Shown one piece after another: positions 1 through 9,356 of a stretch of DNA of 64,000 bases; position 1 is the first letter of the stretch, and every line of letters starts with the position of its first letter. The notes beneath the pieces were generated by a model. It had not been told where the DNA came from, searched no databases, and saw only the letters and a list, made by a program, of their open reading frames with translations. Source of the DNA: CAIVAT01 sp964387205. Lineage in GTDB: Bacteria; Bacteroidota; Bacteroidia; Bacteroidales; FEN-979. Location of the stretch: contig CAYLVY010000001.1 in the NCBI GenBank assembly GCA_964387205.1, positions 1 through 64,000 of the forward strand, read 5' to 3'. The position numbers and the translations under genes are program-made.

Positions 1-1234
1 TGGCGCTGATGCTGAAGGAAGTTGTCTGGGTCTTGGCGATGGTTTTGTTGACCGGATGGGAGGTGACTGCCGGCAGGAAATGGATCGTCTCATTTCCGTT
101 TGTCCAAACGGAGGTAATGGGCGAACCGTCGAGCCCGACATATTCACAGAAACCCTCATCAAAGACGTTCCAAGTCAGGGGTGAAGTTCCTGATGCAGCG
201 CTGAAAAGGATTTCGATGATGGTGCCATTGCCGATAGTCACGGCTGCAGTATGTGACCAGGTTATATAAACCTGCCCGCCGGCTGCATTTACCACCAGTA
301 TTCCCGGGCCAAGGGCACCATTAACCGACTGATATCCCGTATATGTCAATACGCTTGTGTTGTAGGAAAAGACCATGGAGAAAGCGGCAACTGCGGTAAA
401 ATTAGTCACGGTGACGGGCACAATGATATTTCCGGGGCAGGAGCTGACGGTGGGAAGGATAGTGGTAACAGGATTGACAACGGTCAATGTAACCGGATTG
501 GACCACACTTCCGGCGGACAGGTGCCGGATACTTTGCACTTGTACTTGTAGCCATTCATGGGGAGCGAAATCCCGGAGATATTAAGCGAAGGGCTGGTAA
601 CACCGGAATAGGTGCTGTTGTTGGACAGGTTGCTCCAGGTCGATCCGCCATTCATGCTGATCTGCCATTGGTAATCTATCCCGGCGGCGGATGCAGTCAG
701 GGAGAAAGTTGTACTTTGCCCGACAAGCACGGTTTTATTTACCGGTTGGTTGGTAATCAACGGGTTTTGGTGGATGGATGCGGTCCCGTTTTCAAAGGTG
801 GCAGGAAGGATATTCCCGAGTACATCGCTGTATTCGCAGTTGCCCGGAGTCTGAATGTCCCATGTCAGGCCAGAGTTACCGGGAATCGCAGTAAACCGGA
901 GTTGTACCATGGTACTGTTTCCCAGGTTGGCTGCCGTGGTATTGGCCCAACTGATTATGATCGATGTTCCGGTGTTGTTTATGATGAGAAACCCTGTGGT
1001 CAGGGCCGGATGTAGGTTCTGATAACCCAGGTAGGTCAGCCTGGTGTTGTCATAGTTCAGCACCAGCGAGATAGCACCGATGCCGTTACCATCGGTGACA
1101 TTGACAGGAACCTGAATTTCACCGGGACAACTGGTGACCGACACGGCAGTGGTGGTGATGGTCTGGGCATGGATCACCCCGCACCATCCCACCAATAGCC
1201 ATAAAATGAGTGTTTTTCGGATTGTTGCGTTCAT
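1..1234 (-). CDS. Secreted protein with alternating cohesin-like and Ig-like domains (3' truncated by window edge)
   Basis: The frame is open from ATG at 1234 to the window edge (about 411 codons), so only the N-terminal part is seen. Residues 1-24 are a signal peptide ending HAQ. A cohesin-like beta-sandwich follows (about 25-165, with VPVNVTDGNGIGAISLVL and a YDNTRLTYLGYQ strand). Next come an Ig-like domain with a YQWQIS core, a second cohesin-like domain (VPVTVTNFTAVAAFSMVF, then YNTSVLTYTGYQ) and the start of another Ig-like domain with the PVNKT linker. It lies 12 bases downstream of a dockerin-bearing gene on the same strand and is probably cotranscribed. A T9SS signal would be expected at the unseen C-terminus. 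The cohesin call rests on pattern recognition; a generic bacterial adhesin sandwich is the alternative. Confidence 0.75.
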   Translation of the reverse strand, partial: MNATIRKTLILWLLVGWCGVIHAQTITTTAVSVTSCPGEIQVPVNVTDGNGIGAISLVLNYDNTRLTYLGYQNLHPALTTGFLIINNTGTSIIISWANTTAANLGNSTMVQLRFTAIPGNSGLTWDIQTPGNCEYSDVLGNILPATFENGTASIHQNPLITNQPVNKTVLVGQSTTFSLTASAAGIDYQWQISMNGGSTWSNLSNNSTYSGVTSPSLNISGISLPMNGYKYKCKVSGTCPPEVWSNPVTLTVVNPVTTILPTVSSCPGNIIVPVTVTNFTAVAAFSMVFSYNTSVLTYTGYQSVNGALGPGILVVNAAGGQVYITWSHTAAVTIGNGTIIEILFSAASGTSPLTWNVFDEGFCEYVGLDGSPITSVWTNGNETIHFLPAVTSHPVNKTIAKTQTTSFSISA

Positions 1235-1246
1235 GGCATGGGAGAT

Positions 1247-4200
1247 TTACCGTGAAACAACAACCTTGATCATTTCTGACGTTGACTGACCTGAAGCAAC
1301 GAAATTCAGACGCAGGAAATAGAGCCCGGGTTTCAGGGAGCTGGTTTTCAGGGCGACATTTTGTTCCCCCGCAAGAAACTCTCCGTCGCTGATGGTGAAG
1401 AGGCGGTTTCCGAGCATGTCGGTGAGGAAAATTTCAACCTTTCCTGCCTTTTCCATCGTGAACCTGACCACGGCCTGTTCTTTGACCGGGTTCGGGCTGA
1501 CCGATAGAGAGAACTTTGATAATTCGTTCCCAATTCCGGTAAGGGTAGTGTTGATGGCCGGGATGGACACCACTGCACCCGGATCCGGGATGGCACCGGC
1601 ATCGGCGAATTCGCTCTCTTCGTATAGGTTAAGCAGGATAGCGGTATTCATGGCCGAAAGGTCTTTGGTTTTTATCCGCAGGATGACCACCACCTGGTCA
1701 TAGGTAACATTCAGGGCATTCATATCGCACCAGCCCATTCTGAAGAGCCCGTTTGCTGCAGTCCAGGAGAATCCGGTCGTTCCGTCATAAAGCCTGGCAC
1801 CGGTTATTTCCAGGAACTCTTCCGGATAGTAAAATCCCAGCGATATGGCTCCCACCTCCATTGGAGTTTTCATCCGGACCGGGAGGTCAAATTCGCTCCA
1901 GGATTCGGTGAGCACCGATCCCTCGTGCACCAGTCCGACACTTCCGGTGCTTTTCTTGGCAGGGCCATAGGATGCATTCACATCACCAAAACAGATCATT
2001 TCGAGGTTGTTGGTAACATTACCTCCGGTTACGGTCAATGCAGTGGTGGAGTGGAGATAGTCTCCGACCGGGAAAGAGGATATCTGTCCCGAATAGCGTT
2101 TCATCACCAGCATGGCGTCGGTTCCGTTGATGCTGTGGCTGTAGTTGACGTCGGCGGCTGCCATTTTTATCCCGGTGAGGGGGGCGATCATGGCGAAATG
2201 GTTAAGGATTGCCAGGGCGTCGGTGGAATTGACGCCACCCCAGGCTGCGGCGGGGGTTATGGTCATCTGGTAGTTGCCGGAAGGGAAAGCGGGGAAAGCA
2301 TAGACGCCGGAGGTATTGGAGGTGGTGGATGCAACGGTGACATTGGCGAAGGTTTTCACTGCCATGGCGGCGTTCTTGATCGGGTTGGCACCTGTATTGG
2401 CGTATTTGACCGTTCCCGACATAGTGGTATTGGCAGTGGAGGCGTTGGGTACCTGGGCAAAAGGCCCGAAGTGAACACGCCCTTTGGAGGTATTCTCTGA
2501 TTTGTCAAAAATCCTGAAGGATACCATGGTTGAGTCCCCGGTGCCCCAGTAATTATACCGGGCCTGAATATCGGAAGTGGAGTTATTGTACACTTCATAT
2601 CCTCCGTTGTTATACATGTTGCAGGTGGTCAGGTCCGTATTTCCGATGGTACCGGTGGAAGTGTTGTCAAAATAGAATCCGTTGGCGGCATTATGGATTA
2701 CGGAAGAGGAAGTAATGTTGAGGTTAGCGGCATCTGTCAGCCGTATTCCGTTTCCGGTAGATTGCGTGAAAGTACAATGATCGATGACCGGCTGAGTGGT
2801 ATTTTGCATCCAGAGGTTCTGGGTGGCCGCTTTTTCCACATAGCAATATTCCATGGAGGAGTTGCCGCCCCAGTCATCGGAATACATTGTGAAAACCAGT
2901 CCGCCCCATCCACCGGCAAGATTGTTAAATGGCTTGAAGGAGATCAGGCTGTCGGCTTTTCCTTCGGCAAAGAGATCTCCGGAGTAAGGATAACCAGCGC
3001 CTACCTGAAGTGTAAGTCCGGGATCAAACAACAGGGTAACGCCCGGAAGCAACGTTAAACGCGGATGTGCTGCATATTCAGCCATGTTAATATTTCCCAG
3101 CACATGATAGGGTATGCCGTCGTGGCGCAGCGTTCGGCCTGTATTGTATGTACCCCCCGACAAGGCAATATAATTCATGGTATTGGAAGCATTGTAAGTA
3201 TTTCCCTTAATATAGGGGTCGCAGGTCCAGTCGTTAAACTTTATCGGGTAACCATTGTTGAGGCCGAATAGTGTGTTGGTTATAACTGGATTGGACTGGT
3301 AAAGGACAATGCCATGACCGTTGGATTCCCGGATATTGCCATTATCAATGGTTGGTTGTGCGGAGCCCTCGATCAGGATATTCTGGGCGTTACCGTGCCT
3401 GATCCTCGTGTATTGCAGGATGGAGCTTCCGCCATAATTATCGTTGTACTGCGTGAAATGGACACCCTCCCAGCCGCCGGGTAATCCGCTATAGGCTTTT
3501 AAAATTACCTGACTTGTAGGCGAGGTTCCAAGGCAATGCAATTCGCCGGCATACGGATAACCGCCTCCGACCTGGAGTTTGGTCCCCGGGGCAAAGTCAA
3601 CGACAACCCCGGCTTCAATGGTAAGCCTTGGATTAGCAGCATACTCCTGTACTAATATGTTATTCAGCACGTAATACTGGGTGCCATCCAGCGTCAGGGT
3701 GCGGCTGACATTGTACGTACCCCCTTCCAGTGCTATTCGGTTGATGGTGTTTCCGGTGAAGGTATTCCCGGTATGAACAGGATTGCTGGCAGGATTCATG
3801 AAATAGAGCGGATAACGGCCATTGTTCAGGAACTGGCAGTTGGATATGGTTCCTGTCGAACTGCTATAACGTGCGCCGTCCAGAGCAGCATTCTGTATAA
3901 TACAGTTCTGGATGAGGCTGGGTTGAACCGTCATATGTGAATAGTAATTATAGTCGTTTCCTTTTTCTATCACACAGTATATCATTTGGGTCAGTCCGCC
4001 ATAATTATCACTGTATTCGGTGAAATAGATGCCGTTCCATCCTCCGGGTAAACCATTGAACGGGGTAAAGGTGATCAGGCTGTCGCTGGTGCCGATGGCA
4101 TAAATTTCACCTCCATAGGGATAATCTGCACCCACTTTCATTTGTGTGCCTGGCAGAAACCTAAGGGTGTTTCCCGGTTCAATGGTCAGCCGGGGAGCCG

Positions 4201-6424
4201 CAGCGTATTCGGCTACGGTTAAATTTCCCAGCAGAATGTAATCATAGGTTATGGAATACCATCTCCTGTTGGTGGTAACACTGCCGCCGTCGAGTGCAAT
4301 ACCGTTGTATGTATTGCCTGTCAGGGTGGGGCTGCCGTTGGGTTGGAGAATGTCAAAATTGGGAGAGGGGTACCGGATCGCATAGGTATTGTTGCTGATG
4401 GTGGTACTTCCGGCGCTGTAATTTGGCACGGAGGCAGTTGAAGTCAGGTAGACGCCGGCGCCGGTATTGCCGGTGAGCAGGCTCGAAACCAGGGTAGGAT
4501 TGGAGTTCTGGAGATAAAGTCCGTTTTCAGTATTGGACTTTACCGTTGTGTTTTGAATGTTCAGGTGGGCGTTGTTGAGGCGAATCCCATTGCCGTCGGC
4601 TCCCCGGATATTGCATCGCTGGAGAAGGGGCTCATTGGTGTTCAGACAGTACAGGTTGGCATTGTTCCCGCCGAAACCCGCATTGGAGATCACGGTATAA
4701 TAGAACTGAGAAGAGACGCCGTTATCGCTGTTTTCATCGAAATAGATCCCGTCCCAGTTGCCTGATTCGCTCGTGAAATAGGTAAACTTCACCGAGTCCA
4801 CCGCAGTCCCGTTGCAGATGACGTTTGCCTGCCCCACGGTCAACCCTGTCTCCGGCAGAAAGAGGATCGTAGCGCCGGCCTGGAAGGTATGGGTGCCGGC
4901 GGTGAAAGAGATGTCGGAGGTGGCCCAGTAAGGACTGGCAGCTTTGGTAAAGGTTGCAATGGCATTGAGGTTTCCGTTAAGCTGGGTTCCTGGAGTAGTA
5001 ATGGTAGCATCACTCAGGGCCGAATTGTTGGCTCCGGAACCTGTCAGTAAAACGGCATACTGCAGGTACCGCTTGGTCAGGTTCACGGTGATCGGAGAGG
5101 TGGTAGCGGGAGCAGACCAGTTGCCCCATATCCCGTCATTGCCGGCTGTTCGGTAAATGATCTGAAAATTGGCTCCGGCGCCGACAACCTTCGTAAAGGA
5201 TAGCGTGCTGATCATTCGCTCTGCTCCGAGTTCGTAAAAAGGATTGGAAACGAAGACACCATTGGAGATGTAATTGGCGGTCAGCGACATATTGGCAAAA
5301 CGTGAATTGAGGATCGGAGTGCCTGACAGGTTGGTGCCGCCGGTGTAATATACCTGACCATTGCCGGTAAAGGCTGCCCCGTCTTTGGTATAATCGTACA
5401 TGACATTGGCCGAGGTACTCCACGCGAGGGTGGTCGGGGTTGCGTTGTCGGCGTTGGCATAATAAACCGAATTGCTCAGGAAAGGCGAACTGTTCACGGC
5501 GCCGGCCATCACCACGATCGTTCCGTTGGATACTGCAGCCGAATGGTTGCTGATCGAGAAAGGCATGGAACTTCCCGATACCCAGGAGCCGGTTGTACCG
5601 CTGACAGAGGGAGTGGCAATGTAAACGCTCGAAAATCGCGTTCCCGCGTTATCGTAACCGCCGAGGACATAAAGCTTGTTCCGGTATGTAACCGCCGCGT
5701 GCTTGTTTCGTGCCCCGGGCAGATTGGATCCGGCGCTGAAGGCAGAGAGCGTATTATTCGCCCTGACCTGTGCATAGTATACCGTATTGAGGGCCGAATT
5801 CTCGGTCATGGAACTGGATCCGCCTGCCACATAGAGATAACCGTTGCAGTAGGTAGCGGTATGGCCCCACAAGGCAACGGGCAGGGTGACAGCGGAGGTT
5901 TGCCAGGCTCCTAATGTCCCGTTGGTATTGATGGCGGCATAATATATGCTGTTGAAGACCTGCGTGTCGTCTCGGCCACCCAGGACGTAGATCGTGTTGG
6001 TCCCCACCACCACGGCGGCATCTTTCAGCGCCACCGGTAAGGCATTCTGGGAACTCCAGCCACTGATACCTCCCGACTGGATGGTCGACATATAAACAGT
6101 ATTTACATAAGTTGCATTGTTCCAACCACCTACGACGTAAGCATAGCGGTCGGTCCACGATGCGGCTGCATGGCCGCTAAGGGTCTGGGGAAGAACAGTG
6201 GTTGTAAGCCACGTGCCAACTTCATTGGCAGCGTATTGCAGGGAGACATTATCTCCGGTTACGATGACATTGTTTAAATACCCTTTGTTAAAATCAGCAT
6301 TCAGGGTTTGGGTAAAGTTCACCTGGGCATTCAACCCTGATGAGCAAAGCATAACGAGCATCAGCAGTGCCACAAATCGGGTACTCATGGCTGCTCTGTT
6401 CCGAAAGCATAGATGTTTTTTCAT
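1247..6424 (-). CDS. T9SS-secreted Kelch / beta-helix / dockerin / cohesin-like surface protein
   Basis: This is a 1725-residue exported protein. The N-terminus is a signal peptide ending LNAQ at about residue 34; Met13 (ATG at 6388) is an alternative start. About six Kelch blades (YAYVVGGWNN, IYVLGGRDD, LYVAGGSSS, LYVLGGYDN and others) occupy residues 45-390. Four right-handed beta-helix modules of about 190 residues follow (about 490-1330), the last three being close copies sharing PRLTI and YPYxG. A carboxypeptidase-regulatory-like domain (about 1335-1390) comes next. A two-repeat dockerin (about 1395-1445) contains NSTDALAILNHF and ADVNYSHSINGTDAM, which are calcium-loop type. It is followed by a cohesin-like domain (about 1500-1625) and a T9SS type A sorting domain (about 1640-1725: SVSPNPVKEQ, then KPGLYFLRL). 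It probably acts at the cell surface in glycan binding or adhesion; no catalytic site is evident. Confidence 0.85.
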   Translation of the reverse strand: MKKHLCFRNRAAMSTRFVALLMLVMLCSSGLNAQVNFTQTLNADFNKGYLNNVIVTGDNVSLQYAANEVGTWLTTTVLPQTLSGHAAASWTDRYAYVVGGWNNATYVNTVYMSTIQSGGISGWSSQNALPVALKDAAVVVGTNTIYVLGGRDDTQVFNSIYYAAINTNGTLGAWQTSAVTLPVALWGHTATYCNGYLYVAGGSSSMTENSALNTVYYAQVRANNTLSAFSAGSNLPGARNKHAAVTYRNKLYVLGGYDNAGTRFSSVYIATPSVSGTTGSWVSGSSMPFSISNHSAAVSNGTIVVMAGAVNSSPFLSNSVYYANADNATPTTLAWSTSANVMYDYTKDGAAFTGNGQVYYTGGTNLSGTPILNSRFANMSLTANYISNGVFVSNPFYELGAERMISTLSFTKVVGAGANFQIIYRTAGNDGIWGNWSAPATTSPITVNLTKRYLQYAVLLTGSGANNSALSDATITTPGTQLNGNLNAIATFTKAASPYWATSDISFTAGTHTFQAGATILFLPETGLTVGQANVICNGTAVDSVKFTYFTSESGNWDGIYFDENSDNGVSSQFYYTVISNAGFGGNNANLYCLNTNEPLLQRCNIRGADGNGIRLNNAHLNIQNTTVKSNTENGLYLQNSNPTLVSSLLTGNTGAGVYLTSTASVPNYSAGSTTISNNTYAIRYPSPNFDILQPNGSPTLTGNTYNGIALDGGSVTTNRRWYSITYDYILLGNLTVAEYAAAPRLTIEPGNTLRFLPGTQMKVGADYPYGGEIYAIGTSDSLITFTPFNGLPGGWNGIYFTEYSDNYGGLTQMIYCVIEKGNDYNYYSHMTVQPSLIQNCIIQNAALDGARYSSSTGTISNCQFLNNGRYPLYFMNPASNPVHTGNTFTGNTINRIALEGGTYNVSRTLTLDGTQYYVLNNILVQEYAANPRLTIEAGVVVDFAPGTKLQVGGGYPYAGELHCLGTSPTSQVILKAYSGLPGGWEGVHFTQYNDNYGGSSILQYTRIRHGNAQNILIEGSAQPTIDNGNIRESNGHGIVLYQSNPVITNTLFGLNNGYPIKFNDWTCDPYIKGNTYNASNTMNYIALSGGTYNTGRTLRHDGIPYHVLGNINMAEYAAHPRLTLLPGVTLLFDPGLTLQVGAGYPYSGDLFAEGKADSLISFKPFNNLAGGWGGLVFTMYSDDWGGNSSMEYCYVEKAATQNLWMQNTTQPVIDHCTFTQSTGNGIRLTDAANLNITSSSVIHNAANGFYFDNTSTGTIGNTDLTTCNMYNNGGYEVYNNSTSDIQARYNYWGTGDSTMVSFRIFDKSENTSKGRVHFGPFAQVPNASTANTTMSGTVKYANTGANPIKNAAMAVKTFANVTVASTTSNTSGVYAFPAFPSGNYQMTITPAAAWGGVNSTDALAILNHFAMIAPLTGIKMAAADVNYSHSINGTDAMLVMKRYSGQISSFPVGDYLHSTTALTVTGGNVTNNLEMICFGDVNASYGPAKKSTGSVGLVHEGSVLTESWSEFDLPVRMKTPMEVGAISLGFYYPEEFLEITGARLYDGTTGFSWTAANGLFRMGWCDMNALNVTYDQVVVILRIKTKDLSAMNTAILLNLYEESEFADAGAIPDPGAVVSIPAINTTLTGIGNELSKFSLSVSPNPVKEQAVVRFTMEKAGKVEIFLTDMLGNRLFTISDGEFLAGEQNVALKTSSLKPGLYFLRLNFVASGQSTSEMIKVVVSR
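2700..4900 (-). repeat. Internal ~570-bp coding repeats (beta-helix modules)
   Basis: Within the 1725-residue protein, modules recur with a period of about 568-570 bases. The YPYxG anchor lies near 2985, 3555 and 4120. A more diverged fourth copy lies near 4700-4890. Each module carries an opening PRLTI/PGV strand, GGW(N/E/G)G and YSD/YND(N/D)(Y/W)GG. The three closest copies look like duplications of one unit. Confidence 0.7.
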
Positions 6425-6446
6425 ATCAGATTTTTTTTTGAATGAG

Positions 6447-6477
6447 TAAAGGTATTAAATATAACGGCTTTGAACAA
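6447..6477 (-). promoter_or_regulatory. Candidate promoter for the large surface protein
   Basis: Read on the minus strand: TTG (6477-6475), a 20-base spacer, then TACCTTTA (6454-6447). This differs by one base from the Bacteroidota -7 consensus TAnnTTTG and lies 23 bases upstream of the start at 6424. The rest of 6425-6639 holds no gene. Confidence 0.45.
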
Positions 6478-6639
6478 TACCTGCTGTTTTTTTTTATCGG
6501 TATCAAGATTAATATTGTCGAACGGATTGAATTTAAGCAGGGTAAAACAAACCATATCTTCGCACCGGCAGTTTTTTTCTGCAAAAATAGGAACAGATGG
6601 AAGGGAATGTATGGCAGGAACGGGTTATTTTTGTGCCGG

Positions 6640-7701
6640 TCAGGGCTTTTCCCCGGCTTTTATTCCGTCCCAGCCCTGAGCTGTCAGGGGGACGGCCTTC
6701 CCGTCGGGGGTGATCATCACTTTCCCGTTTGATGCCGGGGTAATATGTCCGATAATGCTGATACCACTGATATCTTTAATTTTTTCAAAATCATCCTGTC
6801 GGATGGTGAAAAGCAGTTCATAATCCTCCCCGCCACTCAGGGCTGCCACACTGGGGATGATTTTGTAATCCATGGCCATTTTCCGGGTCTCTTCGTCAAT
6901 CGGGATTTTTTCTTCGAAAATCCGGCATCCGGTACCTGATTGCCGGCATATATGCAGTATCTCCGACGAAAGGCCGTCGGAGATGTCGATCATCGCGGTT
7001 GGTTGGATTCCGATCCCGGTGAATACGCCCCGCATGTCGGTCCTGGCTTCCGGTTTCAACTGCCGCCCGATCTGGTACTCGAAACCCGATAATTCAGGTT
7101 GCATGCCGGGATTCACCTCAAATACCTTTTTTTCCCTTTCGAGCGTCAACAGGCCGATATAAGCGCTTCCGAGATCTCCGGTCACGCATACCAGATCGCC
7201 GGGAGAAGCCCCTCCCCGGTACACTACCTCCGAAGGCGCTGCCGATCCGATTACGGTCACTGAGATCAGCAACCCCCTGACACTCGAACTGGTGTCCCCG
7301 CCAACCAGGTCCACTCCGTATCGCTCACAGGCGAGATGGATTCCCTGATAAAGTTCATCCAGCGCTTCGGCGGTGAACCGGCTCGAAACGGCCAGTGATA
7401 CCGTGATCTGTCCCGGGATGCCGTTCATCGCTGCAATATCACTTACATTGACCACCACCGATTTATAGCCCAGGTGCTTCAACGGTGTGTAGGTGAGGTC
7501 GAAATGGATCCCTTCCACCAGCAGGTCGGTTGAGATCAGCATCACCTGGTCTCCGGCGGCTATAACTGCAGCATCGTCGCCTACCCCTTTCAGGGTAGAG
7601 GGGTTGATGTTCCTGAACCCGGAAGTCAGACGGTCGATCAGACCGAATTCTCCGATGGCGGAAAGGGGGGTGGCAGCAGGTTCATTCTTCTTTCGATACA
7701 T
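6640..7701 (-). CDS. thiL: Thiamine-monophosphate kinase
   Basis: ThiL phosphorylates thiamine monophosphate to thiamine pyrophosphate with ATP, the last step of thiamine cofactor synthesis, in the cytosol. The 353 residues match the family length. Visible features are EFGLIDRL near the N-terminus, the metal/ATP loop VGDDAAVI (about 40-47), LLVEGIHFDL, VNVSDIAAMNG, LVGGDTSSS and DISDGLSSEI. All are characteristic of the PurM/ThiL superfamily. It lies 12 bases downstream of xseB and is probably cotranscribed with xseAB, although the functions are unrelated. No other thiamine gene is nearby. Confidence 0.93.
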   Translation of the reverse strand: MYRKKNEPAATPLSAIGEFGLIDRLTSGFRNINPSTLKGVGDDAAVIAAGDQVMLISTDLLVEGIHFDLTYTPLKHLGYKSVVVNVSDIAAMNGIPGQITVSLAVSSRFTAEALDELYQGIHLACERYGVDLVGGDTSSSVRGLLISVTVIGSAAPSEVVYRGGASPGDLVCVTGDLGSAYIGLLTLEREKKVFEVNPGMQPELSGFEYQIGRQLKPEARTDMRGVFTGIGIQPTAMIDISDGLSSEILHICRQSGTGCRIFEEKIPIDEETRKMAMDYKIIPSVAALSGGEDYELLFTIRQDDFEKIKDISGISIIGHITPASNGKVMITPDGKAVPLTAQGWDGIKAGEKP

Positions 7702-7713
7702 GTCTTTCGTTTT

Positions 7714-7938
7714 TCATTCCGGTGATCCCGTTTCATTTTCCAGTTCTTTCAGGATGGAATTCACCTCTTCTTCCACCGTGGTGAGTCTGCTCCGGCATAT
7801 CCGGATCAGAACGGTGGCCCTGCGGATCTTCTCCGTGAGGATATCCACCGAAATACCGCCGTTCTCCAGTTCTGAAACGATTTTCCGGAGTTCTTCAAAT
7901 GCTTCGGTATAGCCGGGATTATCAGCCATTTTTTTCAT
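7714..7938 (-). CDS. xseB: Exodeoxyribonuclease VII small subunit
   Basis: XseB is the small helical subunit of exonuclease VII, which degrades single-stranded DNA from both ends together with XseA. The ORF has 74 residues; a second ATG at 7929 would give 71. The body is a helical hairpin with YTEAFEELRKIVSELENGG, then a second helix ending in TTVEEEVNSILKEL. This fits the family's size and sequence. Either start overlaps the end of xseA, consistent with translational coupling. The call rests on the pattern and on position directly after xseA. Confidence 0.88.
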   Translation of the reverse strand: MKKMADNPGYTEAFEELRKIVSELENGGISVDILTEKIRRATVLIRICRSRLTTVEEEVNSILKELENETGSPE

Positions 7939-9193
7939 GTTTTATTGTTTTGACAATGCTGGTTAACTCTCCATCGGCAAATTGTGTGATCAACTCGTCG
8001 CCGGGAGATACCTGACCGATGCTGCAGAGTATCCGCTGCCCTTTCATGGTCAACGTATAACCCCGTTTCAGCAGGGCTGAAGGATCAAGCACCATGGTGA
8101 TTTTTTCCAGGTGCTCCAGTGTGCTCCTTTCACGTTGAATCCCGTGGCCGGCGGAGTAAGTCATTCTGCGTTGCAATGTATCCAGGTCGCTCCGCTCTTT
8201 TCGCATCAGTGAAGAGGTGGACATGCGGAATCTGTGGGCCATCTGAAGGGAATCCCGGCCCGCCTTTTCAATGACCGCTCCGGCTTCTGCTAACACCGCC
8301 TTTGCGGCATGGTGGAGCGGAACTGAGAAATTATGAAATTGTTGGATCAGAAAATCAGCCAGGTCGGTGGGGGTGATGGCGTTGGTGTGCGAGACCATCT
8401 CCGCGACCGTTTCGTTGGTGGAGTGTCCTATGCCGGTTAGCACCGGCATGGGAAAAAGTGCGATCTGCCTTGTAAGTTCCAAATGGTTGTAGCAGGTGAG
8501 ACCTATATCCCCTCCTCCGCCACGTATGATGGCGACGGCATCGAAATGGTGCCTGACTTTCCCGATCCTTCCCAACTGGTAAAGGATGGAATCGACCGCC
8601 TGGTCTCCCTGGAGCAGGGCAGGAAACAGCATGACAAAGAAGGAGTAGCCCCAGGGGTTATCCCTGATGATCTTGGTGAAATCGGCGTATCCTTTACTGG
8701 TTTGTACCGATATGACTGCGATACGCTGGGGCAGCAGAGGCAGCGGCAAGGATTTGTTGGATTTAAAAATCCCTTCCCGGATAAGGGTACGGATGGTTTG
8801 CTGTTTTTCCCTCTCGAGTTCCCCCAGCGTATAGGAGGGATCAATATCGGAGATATGCAGGCTCAGGCCGTATAAAGGATGAAATGACACCCTTGCCAGC
8901 ATCAGGATCGTGATCCCGTCGCGCAGGGGTTCGTTCAGTACTTCCAGGAACTTTGCGTTTACCGACTCATAATCATCCCTCCAGAGATTGCCCCGCATCT
9001 CTGCCACAATTTTACCATCCGAACGCTCGAGGAGTTCCGGATAGCAATGACCCGAATGGGGATAATGGTTCAGCCTGTTCATCTCGGCCTTCACCCAGAA
9101 ACTGCCCGTGTACCGCCCGGCAATGGTTTGCCTGATGCTGGCGGCAACTTCGGAGAGGGAAAAGATGACCCGTTCGTTTTGTTTTTCAGGCAT
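7922..9193 (-). CDS. xseA: Exodeoxyribonuclease VII large subunit
   Basis: This is the catalytic large subunit of exonuclease VII (single-stranded DNA degradation to oligonucleotides; repair). The 423 residues carry an N-terminal OB-fold (about 10-110, with FWVKAEMNRLN and GHCYPELLER). The catalytic core includes IAVISVQTSKGYADF, RGGGGDIGL and GIGHSTNETVAEMVSHTNA followed by TPTDLA. A helical region and a short C-terminal segment (KRGYTLTMKGQ) follow. The core GIGH motif reads STN where many homologues have a different triad, which looks like lineage variation and not damage. It heads the xseA-xseB-thiL cluster. Confidence 0.95.
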   Translation of the reverse strand: MPEKQNERVIFSLSEVAASIRQTIAGRYTGSFWVKAEMNRLNHYPHSGHCYPELLERSDGKIVAEMRGNLWRDDYESVNAKFLEVLNEPLRDGITILMLARVSFHPLYGLSLHISDIDPSYTLGELEREKQQTIRTLIREGIFKSNKSLPLPLLPQRIAVISVQTSKGYADFTKIIRDNPWGYSFFVMLFPALLQGDQAVDSILYQLGRIGKVRHHFDAVAIIRGGGGDIGLTCYNHLELTRQIALFPMPVLTGIGHSTNETVAEMVSHTNAITPTDLADFLIQQFHNFSVPLHHAAKAVLAEAGAVIEKAGRDSLQMAHRFRMSTSSLMRKERSDLDTLQRRMTYSAGHGIQRERSTLEHLEKITMVLDPSALLKRGYTLTMKGQRILCSIGQVSPGDELITQFADGELTSIVKTIKHEKNG

Positions 9194-9207
9194 CAGCCTC
9201 TCCCTGT

Positions 9208-9312
9208 CTATTTTTTCGCCTTCTTCTCCTTTTTCTCCGCGCGCTTTTCTTTCAGCGATTTGGCAGGTTCCTTTTTGGTCTCCTTTTTAGTGATATCTTT
9301 TGATTTTGACAT
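9208..9312 (-). CDS. Small lysine-rich basic protein (34 aa)
   Basis: A complete short frame runs from ATG at 9312 to TAG at 9208. Of its 34 residues, 15 are Lys, alternating with Glu and Ala in the C-terminal half (KSLKEKRAEKKEKKAKK). It is predicted to be soluble, highly basic, helical and without a membrane segment. It lies 14 bases upstream of xseA and 44 bases downstream of the DUF3127 gene on the same strand. Very short Lys-rich ORFs of this style recur in Bacteroidota, from memory. Function unknown; nucleic-acid binding is only a guess. Composition-driven chance coding cannot be excluded. Confidence 0.55.
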   Translation of the reverse strand: MSKSKDITKKETKKEPAKSLKEKRAEKKEKKAKK

Positions 9313-9356
9313 ATAATGAGGGTTTATAGGGTTAAAACATTTAATATCAATATTTA

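Noticed and set aside
6010..6290. Galactose oxidase reading of the Kelch region
   Set aside because: Kelch blades are present, but no copper-site Tyr/Cys/His arrangement was recognised; the domain looks like a binding propeller.
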